From assembly GCA_021307315.1 (NCBI GenBank), contig JAJSPD010000070.1, positions 124,001 through 188,000 on the forward strand: a DNA stretch of 64,000 nucleotides, in the 5' to 3' direction. Within the stretch, counting starts at the first letter, position 1. The number at the start of each line of letters is the position of its first letter. Shown piece after piece: positions 25,207 through 35,002 of this stretch. Source of the DNA: Bisporella sp. PMI_857 (Eukaryota; Ascomycota; Leotiomycetes; Helotiales; Helotiaceae). Below the pieces are notes generated by a model that was not told the origin of the DNA, did no database searches, and saw only the letters and a list, made by a program, of their open reading frames with translations. Made by a program: the position numbers and the translations under genes.

Positions 25207-27732
25207 TTAGTATATTTCTAGCTGTTGTTCGGCACGTCCCTCATGTATCATCTCTCCATCCATCATGCCGTGAAAGTAACTCTCGCCAACAAGTTGCCAC
25301 TTGTCCCCGCACGAAGCGTTTGCGGCGTCGTCCATGCCACCCTGGCATCGTAATAAGAAAGGTACCTGAGTGCCGGGAATGATAAACACTACGTCGCCGA
25401 CCTCGGAGTATGGAGGTACCATCCCCATATACCCACGCCTAGTAATAGCAAACCTGCGCTCTCGCGTGTGCGGTCCCGACACGTTGGCAAACTTACCGCC
25501 GTCCAGTGCATATCTTGAAACAGAACTGTCAAGTATCTCCCGCGCTTCAGGGCTTACGTTAGGGTTCTGCGGGTTCATATCTGCTCCGTACTCGGACAAT
25601 GTCGCGACAAGCCGCTCCATTGCTTGATAGTACGCGAAGAAAGTCGCCTCGGCAGGTCGAGTACCGGTTGGTGTTCTATCGCCAATGAGCGTCCTCCAAA
25701 AAGCTTCAGCCAGAAGGATTCCCGTAGGATAAGGCTGGCTCCTTGCCCTCCCCAAAGCCATATCTCGAGTCTCTGCATAGTTTAAGAAGCTTCCAGGGAA
25801 CAAGGAAGTCTTGGGAACGCCGTTTTCTGACACTCCGAAGAATCGAGGACCTACTTCGTGGATATGATCCACTCTGATGCCATTAACAGTGAGCGTGAGG
25901 CCGTCAGGTCCTAGCAGCATATCCGGCTGTTCATTGATAGTACCCGAGGAGCGATACGGTGACGCTGTGGGGTGACGCCAGTACATTCCAGCCAATCTTC
26001 GGCTACTCCAATCTGGAACCCAGGATGTCTGAAGCTCACAATTACGATAAAAGCCAATACCCGCGAGATGAAGTATGCGTGAAGGATATTCTTGTCTTAG
26101 CAGATATTCGGCTGTCTTTAAGAATGGGCGCTCGATTGCGGAGTTGTAATCCGGCATGATATCGTCATAATCTGCCGCCGCACTGATTCCTTGTACAGCA
26201 AATACATTGTCTCGAGGGTCTGTGGCAATGGAGTTAATGCTGGCGATCAAAAGGTCGAAGAGTTTCATTGACTGATTGCGCTGAATGCCCTCCCTAACGC
26301 TCCCCAAGGTCGTTATCTGCAAGCCTGCGTCCATAGGGGGTGGGATGAAGCTCCGCCAATATATCTTCGATATATGCCATACAGTGTTCGGATCATGGTG
26401 GAAAAGAGCTTGCATTATTGACGAAAAGTAGTCCCATGTAATAATTTCTCCTCCATACGATACAATAACTCTTTTAGAAACTGCGATCTCTTGAATGATC
26501 CAGCATCTTGCCCAATAGTCATGTTTGATAAGATTGGTTAGGGCAGGCCATGCAGGCGATTCAATATTCAATTCCATTAAGGAGAGTGATGCTCGTTTGC
26601 CAGGATCATCGAAATCCATCCGTCGACGAAGGTGCGCGAGAAATCCTATGGCATCATTAGCATCCGGGGCATGACCAAGCCATACAATGGTGTGGTATGA
26701 GGAACTGTATATATTCCTCATCAATTGGACTTGAGAACTTTTTTCGTTATCATCGCCTTGATTTATACAGATGGAGTCTATCCATATGAACCTCGTCACT
26801 AGAGAAGATGCTCTATCGTGCACTATCTCGTAGACTCTTTCGGAAACGTCTAAACACCTCCCATTCAGGATGAGTGCCTTCAAAGTTCGTCGAGCACCCC
26901 AAGTGTAGGAAATTGTTTCAAATTCTGGTGCCTTATCCAGGCGTACGTGTACCAGCTCGCAACTAACCGGGCTCAATAGCGTCCACTTAGAGAGCCTCAG
27001 GAGACGGATCTCTCCATTTTCAAGGGCAGAGTACTTGTACTTCTTTAGTTCTGTCACAATGCTTGCGGTCCTCCTCTCTCTGTACGCGACCAGAGACGCC
27101 ATGCACTTGAGATAAAAGCCAAGACAAAAGCGTACGGCGGCGGTAAAGAATTGCCAGAGTTTGCGGAGGCAGGTAAGGATTTTCGGTCTGGCAAAATTCC
27201 AGGCCGTCGCCGCTCCAGCGTTGAAAGTCTCCCGTGGATTGTCGATTAGACAAAACCACAGGATTCCAGTCAGACCGATGAGCTGTAAAGCGGGATACAC
27301 GGCCAAAAGCGTCCTTACGCAGAAACCCCACACGACACTAATGTTGCGGAATACCAAGGACATGAAAACGTAAGATACCAAGTCGGATGCATTGATGTAA
27401 AATTGAGTGATTAGATCGTCATCAGCATCATCACGGCTGATAAGCCGTCGGAGTATAACGGCAGCCTTTCGCCACGATGACTGTCCAAATAAGAAGAGGT
27501 ACAAATGACAAACAACGAAGACTATCCAAGCTGGAATGTAGCATCCATACAATCCTAGCTTGGACAAGAACCAAGCACAGACTTTGGCTATGATTGTGTC
27601 TCGCAACGCAAAGAAAGTTGCTTTAAAGCCGAGCAATAGGAAGACGACCAAGACTCGTACAGGGGCAGGAAGTTGTGTGATAAATGTACTGGCCGCTTCT
27701 TGACCAAGTTCGCTACTGTTCGGGGGCGCCAT
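25207..27732 (-). CDS. membrane-anchored HET-domain protein 3
   Basis: A single-exon 841-aa HET protein. The first 215 residues hold several hydrophobic segments (about 25-45, 60-85, 115-165 and 195-215) that look like transmembrane helices, so the protein is probably membrane-bound. The HET core spans about residues 272-355 with TISYTWG, FIWIDSICINQ and YHTIVWLGHA motifs. The extended fungal HET C-terminal pattern follows, including DPRDNVFAVQG and SWVPDWS. Near the C-terminus GDVVFIIPGTQVPFLLR matches a motif common to long HET proteins, also seen in the fourth HET gene at 51115. The start ATG at 27732 is followed immediately by an intact frame. It is third in the minus-strand HET series. 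Confidence 0.93.
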   Translation of the reverse strand: MAPPNSSELGQEAASTFITQLPAPVRVLVVFLLLGFKATFFALRDTIIAKVCAWFLSKLGLYGCYIPAWIVFVVCHLYLFLFGQSSWRKAAVILRRLISRDDADDDLITQFYINASDLVSYVFMSLVFRNISVVWGFCVRTLLAVYPALQLIGLTGILWFCLIDNPRETFNAGAATAWNFARPKILTCLRKLWQFFTAAVRFCLGFYLKCMASLVAYRERRTASIVTELKKYKYSALENGEIRLLRLSKWTLLSPVSCELVHVRLDKAPEFETISYTWGARRTLKALILNGRCLDVSERVYEIVHDRASSLVTRFIWIDSICINQGDDNEKSSQVQLMRNIYSSSYHTIVWLGHAPDANDAIGFLAHLRRRMDFDDPGKRASLSLMELNIESPAWPALTNLIKHDYWARCWIIQEIAVSKRVIVSYGGEIITWDYFSSIMQALFHHDPNTVWHISKIYWRSFIPPPMDAGLQITTLGSVREGIQRNQSMKLFDLLIASINSIATDPRDNVFAVQGISAAADYDDIMPDYNSAIERPFLKTAEYLLRQEYPSRILHLAGIGFYRNCELQTSWVPDWSSRRLAGMYWRHPTASPYRSSGTINEQPDMLLGPDGLTLTVNGIRVDHIHEVGPRFFGVSENGVPKTSLFPGSFLNYAETRDMALGRARSQPYPTGILLAEAFWRTLIGDRTPTGTRPAEATFFAYYQAMERLVATLSEYGADMNPQNPNVSPEAREILDSSVSRYALDGGKFANVSGPHTRERRFAITRRGYMGMVPPYSEVGDVVFIIPGTQVPFLLRCQGGMDDAANASCGDKWQLVGESYFHGMMDGEMIHEGRAEQQLEIY

Positions 27733-28371
27733 GATTTCCTTTCAGTAACAACGTCGATACTAAGTTAATGTTTTTGTTAGCAGAGAGGTTCAACTCCGAC
27801 GTATCATGAAGGTGTCTCGTTCTGGGGTGACAGCGCGATATGACCAGAAATTGGAGAAAATTGGAGGCATACGATGCTGCCGTTCGGAGTACGAGTGGGG
27901 AGGTTGTGGGTGTGGTGGTAACCTCAGCCGCTGGCCAAGTCAAGTGGCGTAATTAGCCCGATACGTGAGGACTATATATAGCATGTAGAGCCAGCACCGT
28001 AAACACAAGCTAGATACTCTCGAAATGTGCCACGGAGCAGCTCGGTTTTAGTTCATGAGAGCTAGAGTAACGCATGCGGCACTTGCGTGTATTCTTACTT
28101 GTAGAACTAGAGATCAAAGCCAGGTAGGCTCTTGTAGGAGAGTGGGTCGCGCACTCATGGGCACGTGCGGACCCACACCTCCGTGACAAAATCTCGACTT
28201 GCTCTCGCTTGATCGGCCCGAGGTCCACCTTTCCCATCGCTCCTCCCTATATTTTACTAGCTCTCAAGCAATTCTAGTTCTCCACTAACTACACTCCACA
28301 GAGACTAATTACACACCTTGCAAAATATCACGCGTTTTCAAAAATTTGTTCTGGGCTGTTGGTTCGTTCCC

Positions 28372-28556
28372 TAGTACAAGTGGTGGATTAGCACAAGTAA
28401 TCGGCTAGTACCAGCGATGGTATGGCACAAATAACAGGCTAGCATAAGTGAAGTGGTCATCGCCATCAGAATAATACACCCTAAATTAGTGAGCGGTACT
28501 AGCGATCACTTGTACTAGCGTATCACTTGTGCTAGCTTACTAGTGCTATCCCACTA
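28372..28556. repeat. quasi-palindromic repeat with TAGTACAAGTG/CACTTGTACTA motifs
   Basis: The left part carries TAGTACAAGTG, TAGCACAAGT and CTAGTACCAGCGA; the right part carries their reverse complements (CACTTGTACTAGCG, CACTTGTGCTAGC). The whole block can fold on itself imperfectly. It resembles a degraded MITE or foldback element. Confidence 0.45.
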
Positions 28557-28700
28557 TTTAGATAAGTTAGCATCGGATTGCTATAGGTGGCACCAGGCCG
28601 TCACCCTTACATAATGGTATTTTTATTCCACGTGACTCCTTGACGGCTCAGCGTATTCAGAGCTGGAATTGTACTAATGACGTAGCTTTCAAGAGGGGCC

Positions 28701-28834
28701 AAGCGCCAGCGCAATGGATGCACCAGCGTAAGGAAGCCAAATTTTGCTACATTTATAGGCGTATCGCAATAGGTGCGCTAGTGAAAGGCCGAATTGGGCT
28801 CCCTTACGCTGGCGCATCCGTTACGATAGCGCTT
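28701..28834. repeat. 38-bp imperfect inverted repeat with 58-bp loop
   Basis: The arms 28701-28738 and 28797-28834 begin AAGCGC and share GGATGC and CCAGCGTAAGG in the same order on opposite strands. Most of the mismatches are transitions. It looks like a foldback or MITE fragment that has suffered C-to-T type mutation. Confidence 0.6.
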
Positions 28835-28914
28835 GACGAACGCCGGTACATCCATGTGGATAATTCGTTCAGTTCCCAAGTTTAGCTTTTCAGGTGCATA
28901 ATAGTTATACAACA

Positions 28915-28995
28915 ACTTCTTGTACAACCACTTGTTATATAATAACTTATTGCACAACCACTTGTTACACCACTACTTGTATAATAACTTGTTTT
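28915..28995. repeat. degenerate tandem ACAACCACTTGTTAYA repeat
   Basis: CACTTGTTATATAATAACTT and CACTTGTTACACC-type units occur repeatedly in tandem over about 80 bp, AT-rich and diverged. No function visible. Confidence 0.45.
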
Positions 28996-29169
28996 ACAAT
29001 TTATGGTATTACATTTGTTGATCGTACATCTCTGAAGTAGAATCTTAAGAAAACCTATTTATAACATAAGCGAGGCTAGTAGTTTTTGGTTCAGTGTAAA
29101 ATTTCAACTTGCTTTAAGTCATATTAGGCCGAATTCATGTACTTCAAGCCAAAGTAGTATGTTGGCGTC

Positions 29170-29554
29170 TAATACTTTGGACGCAATTACTTCGAGGTGC
29201 TCAATGTCAAACCGATGTACATGCAGTTGTGGTACTCCGAATCTAAAAATAGTTTCGGGGTGGCCTACCTAGAGAACTGAATCTTTATAATTAACAGTAT
29301 TTTTAGCATTTGTAGTACAGTCAAACCTGGTTATATCGGAACTCCTTATATCGGAAACCTCTTTTTATCGGAAGGATGTCTGGAACAATTGATTATCAGC
29401 TGGGTATATAGAGCCTGGATACATCGGAAACCTCCTTATATCGGAAGTTAGCCTGGAACCGAGCGTTCCGATATAACCAGGTTTGACTGTACTACAACTG
29501 CGAGTAGATCTGATTGAAAGACTGCACCTCGAAGTAGTTGCGTCTGAAGTATTA
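29170..29554. mobile_element. inverted-repeat element hosting a nested MITE
   Basis: The arms 29170-29200 and 29524-29554 match in inverted orientation over about 31 bp with three or four mismatches (core ACTTCGAGGTGC). They flank a complete second element at 29318-29489. The outer pair therefore looks like an older foldback or MITE into which the younger one inserted. The true outer ends may extend further. Confidence 0.5.
29318..29489. mobile_element. pogo-type MITE (172 bp, TA target duplication)
   Basis: Terminal inverted repeats CAGTCAAACCTGGTTATATCGG and its complement at the right end are near perfect, and TA flanks both sides (29316-29317, 29490-29491). The interior repeats the TATATCGGAA motif several times and has no ORF. 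A relative with the same end motif is at 49262-49434. TA duplication and CAGT ends fit the Tc1-mariner/pogo superfamily. Confidence 0.85.
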
Positions 29555-29573
29555 TACTTTAAAACATTACAAG

Positions 29574-29777
29574 TGTTACGGCACGCGCTGTGCATCTACA
29601 GACAAGGAGCAACGATGGTATAATATGAAAGAATCTAAAACTAGAGAAAGAAGAAGAATTCGAGAGGAGCGTGGCTTATACATATATGGCAGGTTCCCCG
29701 AGCAGGCCGAGCATTTACTGCATGTGCCGGTCATACTCGACAGCTCGTCGCGTGGCTGCTACGCACCAATTGTGACA
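29574..29777 (-). repeat. TGTCAC...GTGACA LTR-like repeat, reverse copy
   Basis: A 204-bp copy in reverse orientation of the family at 17847-18020 and 53608-53734. It shows the GGCACGCGCTGTG block at its left end and ends TTGTGACA. No target duplication is visible. Confidence 0.5.
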
Positions 29778-30862
29778 CACGCGAATGCAAGATCAACCAC
29801 TGCTCCTTTGCCTTACTTACACAAATTTATTACTATTTCATCCGCATTTCGGCCTTTTCCATGAAAACGATGCTACACGGCTGAAAGCAGGTGGTGTACT
29901 TGCTCTGTGGCTAATCCTTACTTAGTTCCCGGCGACCACCCAAGCCTTTAAGCGATGCGCTGCTTCCCAGGAACCTGTTTCTTGGTTTTGTGGCAACACG
30001 CGTCCGGTAAAGTAAAAGCTTAAGGGGCTGCAGAATTCGTCAGCACTAACACAAGCCAAAAGTAGTTGGCTTGGTAAGCGAAGGATAGACTCAATTGGTG
30101 GAGGTAAATTGGCAAATGTGCATAGCAGGCCCATCACCCGGCGCTAGATGATGCTACAAGACGCTATAGATGCAGTACTGTTAGTTCTGTGTAAAGCCAT
30201 GTTTGTTTTCCTACAACAGTATAAGCAAATGTAAATATAAAAGTGGAGGGAGCAACCAAGAGTGCTCATATTCGGGTCCGTGCCCTACTGAGTCATGTCG
30301 TTCCCGTCAATACATTTAGAGTTTGACTATTTCAGCTAGTTGACGATCATACTTGGACAATCCAAACAATTCCATCAGAATTTGCGTTTGGGTCGCCGAT
30401 ACGTATGCAAGCAACAGAAACGGGCTTTAAGCTCTGTGCGCAGGCGCACGCCGGCGCAAGTAGCCATATATAACAATCATAATAATTACGTAAATAAACA
30501 AGCACAGGATATCTCCGACCTCTTACAAGTGACGGATTTGGGCCTTAAAACATACTATGAATTTGCTTCTCAGGCACGGTATGTCCTATTATGAAAAGTT
30601 CGACCGACTCAAATTATGTAAATATCTATCTAATATTACCACGGTCCATCATATCATTGACCAAGCATTTCCCCGGCCAAATTATTAGTAGTGGGGCCCT
30701 TGTGATGATGAGGCGGAATGCCGTACCGCTTATTGGTGAGTTAAGGATCACGGACCCACGACACGGCTTCTCCACTGCTAATTGTTTGAGTCTGTACAAT
30801 AGTACATATGATATCCCTCCCGAAACATTCGAAAGTAGTCATTCACCATTACATGTCGAAGA

Positions 30863-32272
30863 ATGGACACCTCTGCGTTCAGTGCTGAGTATCTGGCCGA
30901 GACAAAGCAGAACTACTTGCGAAGGCTCCACATTGCAATCATTACTTTCGCGATCGTTTTTGTTGCGACGAGACTCTTTATAAGACACAGATGGGGAACG
31001 GGCATTGCGATCGATGATTGGGTTCTTGTTGTTTCCGCTGTAGGTAGCATTCTTTTCGCGGAAGCGAAAGCTTGTTTGGGTAGCCTGGTAACTGATTTAC
31101 TTGCATAGGTTTTTTTTCTTATTGTCGCAGCTTTCAATATAGTGAGTAGGTTACCCGGTGGAAAAAGGGGCCATCTTGCAACGGTAATCCTAATATTCAG
31201 AGATAGTGATTAACCATGGAGTGGGATTACATTTAGTGGTGGTGTCGGCGGATGATTTTTCTGTTGTACTACAGGTATACACTACAGCTATTACCACTAG
31301 CCTTTTCATGTACTAATCTATCTTATGTTGCAGAGCCTTGTGGTTGGCGAATGCGCTTACGGAATGACAATCGCTTTAACTAAAATCTCTATTCTGCTGA
31401 TGTACTGCCGCATCTTTCCCGTCAAATCCATGAAGAGAGGAGCTGCGATCCTTGGCACTATTACTATCGCCTGGGCTATCGCCACTCTGTTAACTGCTAT
31501 TTTCCAGTGCACGCCAATCAAAAAGGCGTGGTTGCCGACACTGACTTATGGTTATTGTGTCAACATCAAAACGTTGTTTATTGGAAATGCAACGCCGAAT
31601 ATTATCACGGATATTGCGATTCTGACCCTACCTATGCCGCAGGTTTGGAGGCTGCATACGAGTGTATCAAGAAAAGTCTCGTTAACGATCACGTTCCTTC
31701 TGGGAAGTTTGTGAGTATCTTCTCCTTCCTTTTGCAAAGGTAGAATCTGACTAATGGAAATAAAAGTGTTATTGCCGCGAGCATATACCGCCTCGTCGCC
31801 CTGCTATCCTTCGATATCTCGGACTTTACATGTAAAGCATTCTTTCCACTACCTCTCTCTATTTATCTTTCTAAAACTAACACACGCAGACACAACATCA
31901 ACAGCCAGCTCCTGGACCGTAGTTGAAGCAGCGGCTGGCCTGGTATCCGCGTGCCTCCCGGCCTTCGGCCCCATCTTCCAGCTCCTTAAACAGAAATTAG
32001 GCATCCAGACTATCTTGTCTTCGAAAAAGAGATCAGCCTCAGAACCCATCGACCTCATGACCATTGGGGGAGGAAGGTGGAAGAGCAGCGGCAAAGGATC
32101 CAGCAATCAGAGTCGACCGGGTGCAGAAAACTTTGTTCGGCTCAAAGACGGAACACTGAGCCAACATGACGCGGAGATCCAGAAAAGAAATGCGAGTGTG
32201 AGTTCTGAGCCAATCGAGCCGAGTGAGAGAGAGGATAGCGGGGATGAGTTCCCGTTGAACAAGAAGCTATGA
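30863..32272 (+). CDS. rhodopsin-like (SAT4-type) seven-helix membrane protein
   Basis: A predicted 358-aa integral membrane protein of the fungal rhodopsin-like/SAT4 group, often called PTH11-like without ligand evidence. Exons: 30863-31039, 31109-31183, 31334-31710, 31767-31831, 31890-32272. The frame is continuous across these joins. Diagnostic features are the IAIDDWVLVV segment after the second helix, the TKISILLMYCRIFP helix, the GNATPNIITDIAILTLPMP segment and a helix before the cytosolic tail (VVEAAAGLVSACLPAFGPIF). The tail is hydrophilic and Ser/Lys-rich. The exon at 31109-31183 and the 150-nt intron after it are the least certain parts; a small extra exon could be hidden there. Function is unknown for most members. 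Confidence 0.85.
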
Positions 32273-32844
32273 TTATATAATTATCTTTGGGAAGGTTGGC
32301 GCATAAGGCTGGATTGGGACTGAAATAGGGAAGATATATATTTACGACTGGCGTTATGGAGGTAAAGAGACAGAGAAAGCCGCAAGGTCCAAAGACTCAG
32401 TCAGTTGCTAAGATTTGAAAAGCAATTGCGAAATATCATCACCTGTATTTTACCAGAATCCAGTTTGCCATGTTGGATGAGATGGGATCAGAATGAAGGA
32501 AGCTAACTCTACTATATACTTTCGTACTGGCTCGAACAAGCCATTAGTACTTGTCAGACAAATGCTGAAGACTTATTGGTTAATCTAGGATTATTCACCC
32601 TTGGCCTAGAATTCTACACCGTGGGTTGTTTTGGCCTGTATGAAAGTATTTCAAAAGAGGCTGATAAGGTAGCCAATCTCACTAATTTAGCTAATACGCT
32701 AAGTCCCCTGCAAGCTGTCTTACTCGCTCACCTTAAAAGCCTTCTCAGCCACATCAGCCCCCAGCACTAGGTACACGGACCATTTGCACCCGTCCGAAAT
32801 CAACCTACCAGGCGGAAACCTAAATCCCATACTAAAGCACATGG

Positions 32845-33200
32845 TCATGGCTCAAACTCCGCGCTCAAACCAAGCTTCTCGTCAAAATCGCACACGATGC
32901 GCGAGGCCATGCTGTCGAAGTTGTCTCTTGCGGGCTCGTGGCTCCTAATGATCTTCGCGAGATAGATAGCGTCAAGTCCTACTATACCTTTTACCACCCG
33001 GCCACCGTGGCTCAAGGGCACACGCTTATAGAATGCTTGCGGTCCATGGAATACTTTATGCTGTTCTGCACGGGTCGGTTCCCAATTCCGGCGCGGAATT
33101 CGATGGTTTCTGCCAACTTCGCGGCAATGGCTTTGGCCCCTTCACGATTGTTGAGTAACCGACATCCCTGCGAGGCGGGATTCCCGTGGCATGTTGCCAA
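32845..33200 (-). pseudogene. possible decayed ORF of unknown family
   Basis: On the minus strand, a frame containing NREGAKAIAAKLAETIEF runs from 33200 and continues after a frameshift near 33010 into a clean frame ending SAEFEP and a stop at 32845-32847. The composition looks protein-like and both parts lie in register apart from the shift. I do not recognise the family. It may equally be chance. Confidence 0.3.
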
Positions 33201-33493
33201 GGTGCAGGAATTTCAGCACTGGATGATTGAATCCCTCTTAAAGTTTGAGAGCTTTAAATTTGTACCAAGTCTTTAATTAATATATTCATTTTTTTGTCCG
33301 CAATTCTTATGTCGGCTCACTTAACTAGGAATCATAGTAGAATACTGTGCTTGGCCAAAAGCATGTTTTGTACTGTAATGTTACTAGTATTATATCACGT
33401 TTTATATAGGGGACCCCCGAACCTCGCTACGCTCGAATAGAGTTTTATAACGGGGCAAGCCCCCACTGCGTTCAGAAAGTAGACCCCCCCCCC

Positions 33494-33832
33494 AATAAGA
33501 GAATCAATTGGAGGATCTGCTGTAGTATCACGTCGATAGAATACGGGCTTATTGCGAGCGTTACGGATAATCTATTATTTACAGTGCAAGGCCGTAAATA
33601 TATAGGGAAGAGCTCCTTGGCTTACTTACATAAGCCGATGCCCGACAGTGTCAGGAATCGGCTTACGTAAGTAGGCCAAGGAGCTAGAAACATCTTCCCC
33701 TCATTTACAGCTCAGAACTGTAGATATCATCATAAATGAATAACGCTCATACAAGCTTGTATCTCCATCACCGTGATACCCTCACAGATCCTCTAATTGA
33801 TTCCTCTTGCCTGATAAACCCTATTTCTGACA
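33494..33832. repeat. tail-to-tail pair of TGTCAGAAATAGG family LTRs
   Basis: A plus-strand copy (about 33494-33647, lacking its first 25 bp or so) ends CCCGACA. One base later a complete minus-strand copy starts, TGTCAGGAATCGG (33649), and ends CTATTTCTGACA (33832). Together they form an imperfect palindrome with arms of about 150 bp. Family members also occur at 24878 and 49686. Confidence 0.75.
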
Positions 33833-34057
33833 GACAGAGAAGCATGAGATGATCACGTGGCAAGCGTGTCATTAAACTAAAGAAAAAGGTTGCTGACCCA
33901 TAATGTAGCCAAAAAAAAAATAAAAAATACTAAAATCAGATTAACCTCATTTGCCTTGACATCAATGTACTCGGAATTCATTTTAATACTCGGTGTTTGC
34001 CTTATTCCTTGACGATACTAGTATTTCGACGAGAATCTGCGTCAGGTGGACACTGTT

Positions 34058-35002
34058 TCAACAAGGGCTGTGCTGTGCTTTTGTAGCGAAAACCATCACA
34101 ACCGGAAACTCAATTCTCACTTTCTCTCCTTTTAGTGCAAGCTCCATGTTATGCCAAAGGCCCCGGATTTCGGGCTCTGGGATACGGGGCATCCATGTAC
34201 CAAAATACCCTTTCAGCCAATCGATCCCTTGCACGTCGCACCACTGCTCGTCACCATCTTCCCAGACCTTCTCCTCTCCGTCCCTAACTCTGCTTTCACC
34301 GATTCGATCGTTAAACACGAACGACTCAAGCTTCTCGTGCGCGTTGATGTATATCCGTTTGACTGTCTCCCATTCTGCTTTGGGAAACTCAATACCTTCC
34401 AGTGCCGTGTTGCAAAGCCGAAAGGCATGATCAAATAACGCACCCTTGGCCTTCGTCGAATGTACACCCCAAATATCTTTCCATATCTTCTGAGCCAAGT
34501 CGTTGTCCAATATCTGCGGCACACCGTAGTGCGTCAGGACGAGCGTCCCACCAGGTTTAAGTTGCCTGCAAAATTCTTGAAGAGAGGCAGTGGTGTTAGT
34601 CCAGTGAATGCATTCACAGGCAGTGATCAAGTCGACCGTTCCTGATTCTACAGAGCTCTCTTCAGCACTCTCCTCCAGGAAAACAAACTTGGACTCAGAA
34701 ATGTGTAATTCGTCAACCAAAGCCTTTCGAGCAAGAACGACGTAGCCGTCATTGGGGTCCGAGACAATGACGCGCGTAAAGCGAGGAGCAAGTTGTGCAG
34801 AGACTACGCCGCAACCGGCCCCGACATCGTGCGCAGTGGACCAAGCTATTTGAGGTTTTGTAGAATGGTAATGATAGATGTGGCTGAAGAAAGACGCCGG
34901 ATAGGTAGGACGATAAATAAGGTACTCGTTCCAATGGACCCCTTGATTAGCCGAGAAGCCAAACTCTCCAGCTCCTACTCCAGCCTCTTCTGTGATGGGC
35001 AT
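34058..35002 (-). CDS. SAM-dependent class I methyltransferase
   Basis: A 314-aa cytosolic methyltransferase from the ATG at 35002; the frame is open further upstream, but a TTTATTTACAG sequence just before the ATG suggests an intron in the 5' leader. The Rossmann signature DVGAGCGVVS (motif I) lies about 60 residues in, followed by VIVSDPND (motif II) and DLITACECIHW and LKPGGTLVL (motifs IV-V). The overall pattern resembles trans-aconitate methyltransferase-like fungal enzymes, but the substrate cannot be read from sequence. It lies between a rhodopsin-like membrane protein and the acyltransferase-hydratase fusion, so a role in small-molecule modification is possible. Confidence 0.88.
   Translation of the reverse strand: MPITEEAGVGAGEFGFSANQGVHWNEYLIYRPTYPASFFSHIYHYHSTKPQIAWSTAHDVGAGCGVVSAQLAPRFTRVIVSDPNDGYVVLARKALVDELHISESKFVFLEESAEESSVESGTVDLITACECIHWTNTTASLQEFCRQLKPGGTLVLTHYGVPQILDNDLAQKIWKDIWGVHSTKAKGALFDHAFRLCNTALEGIEFPKAEWETVKRIYINAHEKLESFVFNDRIGESRVRDGEEKVWEDGDEQWCDVQGIDWLKGYFGTWMPRIPEPEIRGLWHNMELALKGEKVRIEFPVVMVFATKAQHSPC

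Larger units (their letters stand above)
27733..30862. other. 3.1-kb gene-free region rich in small repeats
   Basis: No gene that I can support. It holds the HET-3 promoter at its left end, then a run of palindromic or inverted-repeat sequences and MITEs (28372-28556, 28701-28834, 28915-28995, 29170-29554 with a nested MITE at 29318-29489, and 29574-29777). The part 29780-30860 shows only short, compositionally unconvincing reading frames. Confidence 0.55.
32273..34057. other. gene-free region with ORF relic and LTR pair
   Basis: No intact gene. It contains a decayed minus-strand reading frame (32845-33200), an 11-bp run of C near 33486, and two head-to-head LTR-like repeats (33494-33832). 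The right end (33840-34057) is the downstream flank of the methyltransferase gene. Confidence 0.5.

Noticed and set aside
28640..28885. An 81-residue plus-strand frame
   Set aside because: It spans the foldback repeat at 28701-28834 and its sequence is explained by the inverted arms.
29538..29864. A 108-residue plus-strand frame
   Set aside because: It lies mostly within the LTR-like repeat at 29574-29777; a similar frame appears at 17878-18111 in the opposite-strand copy.
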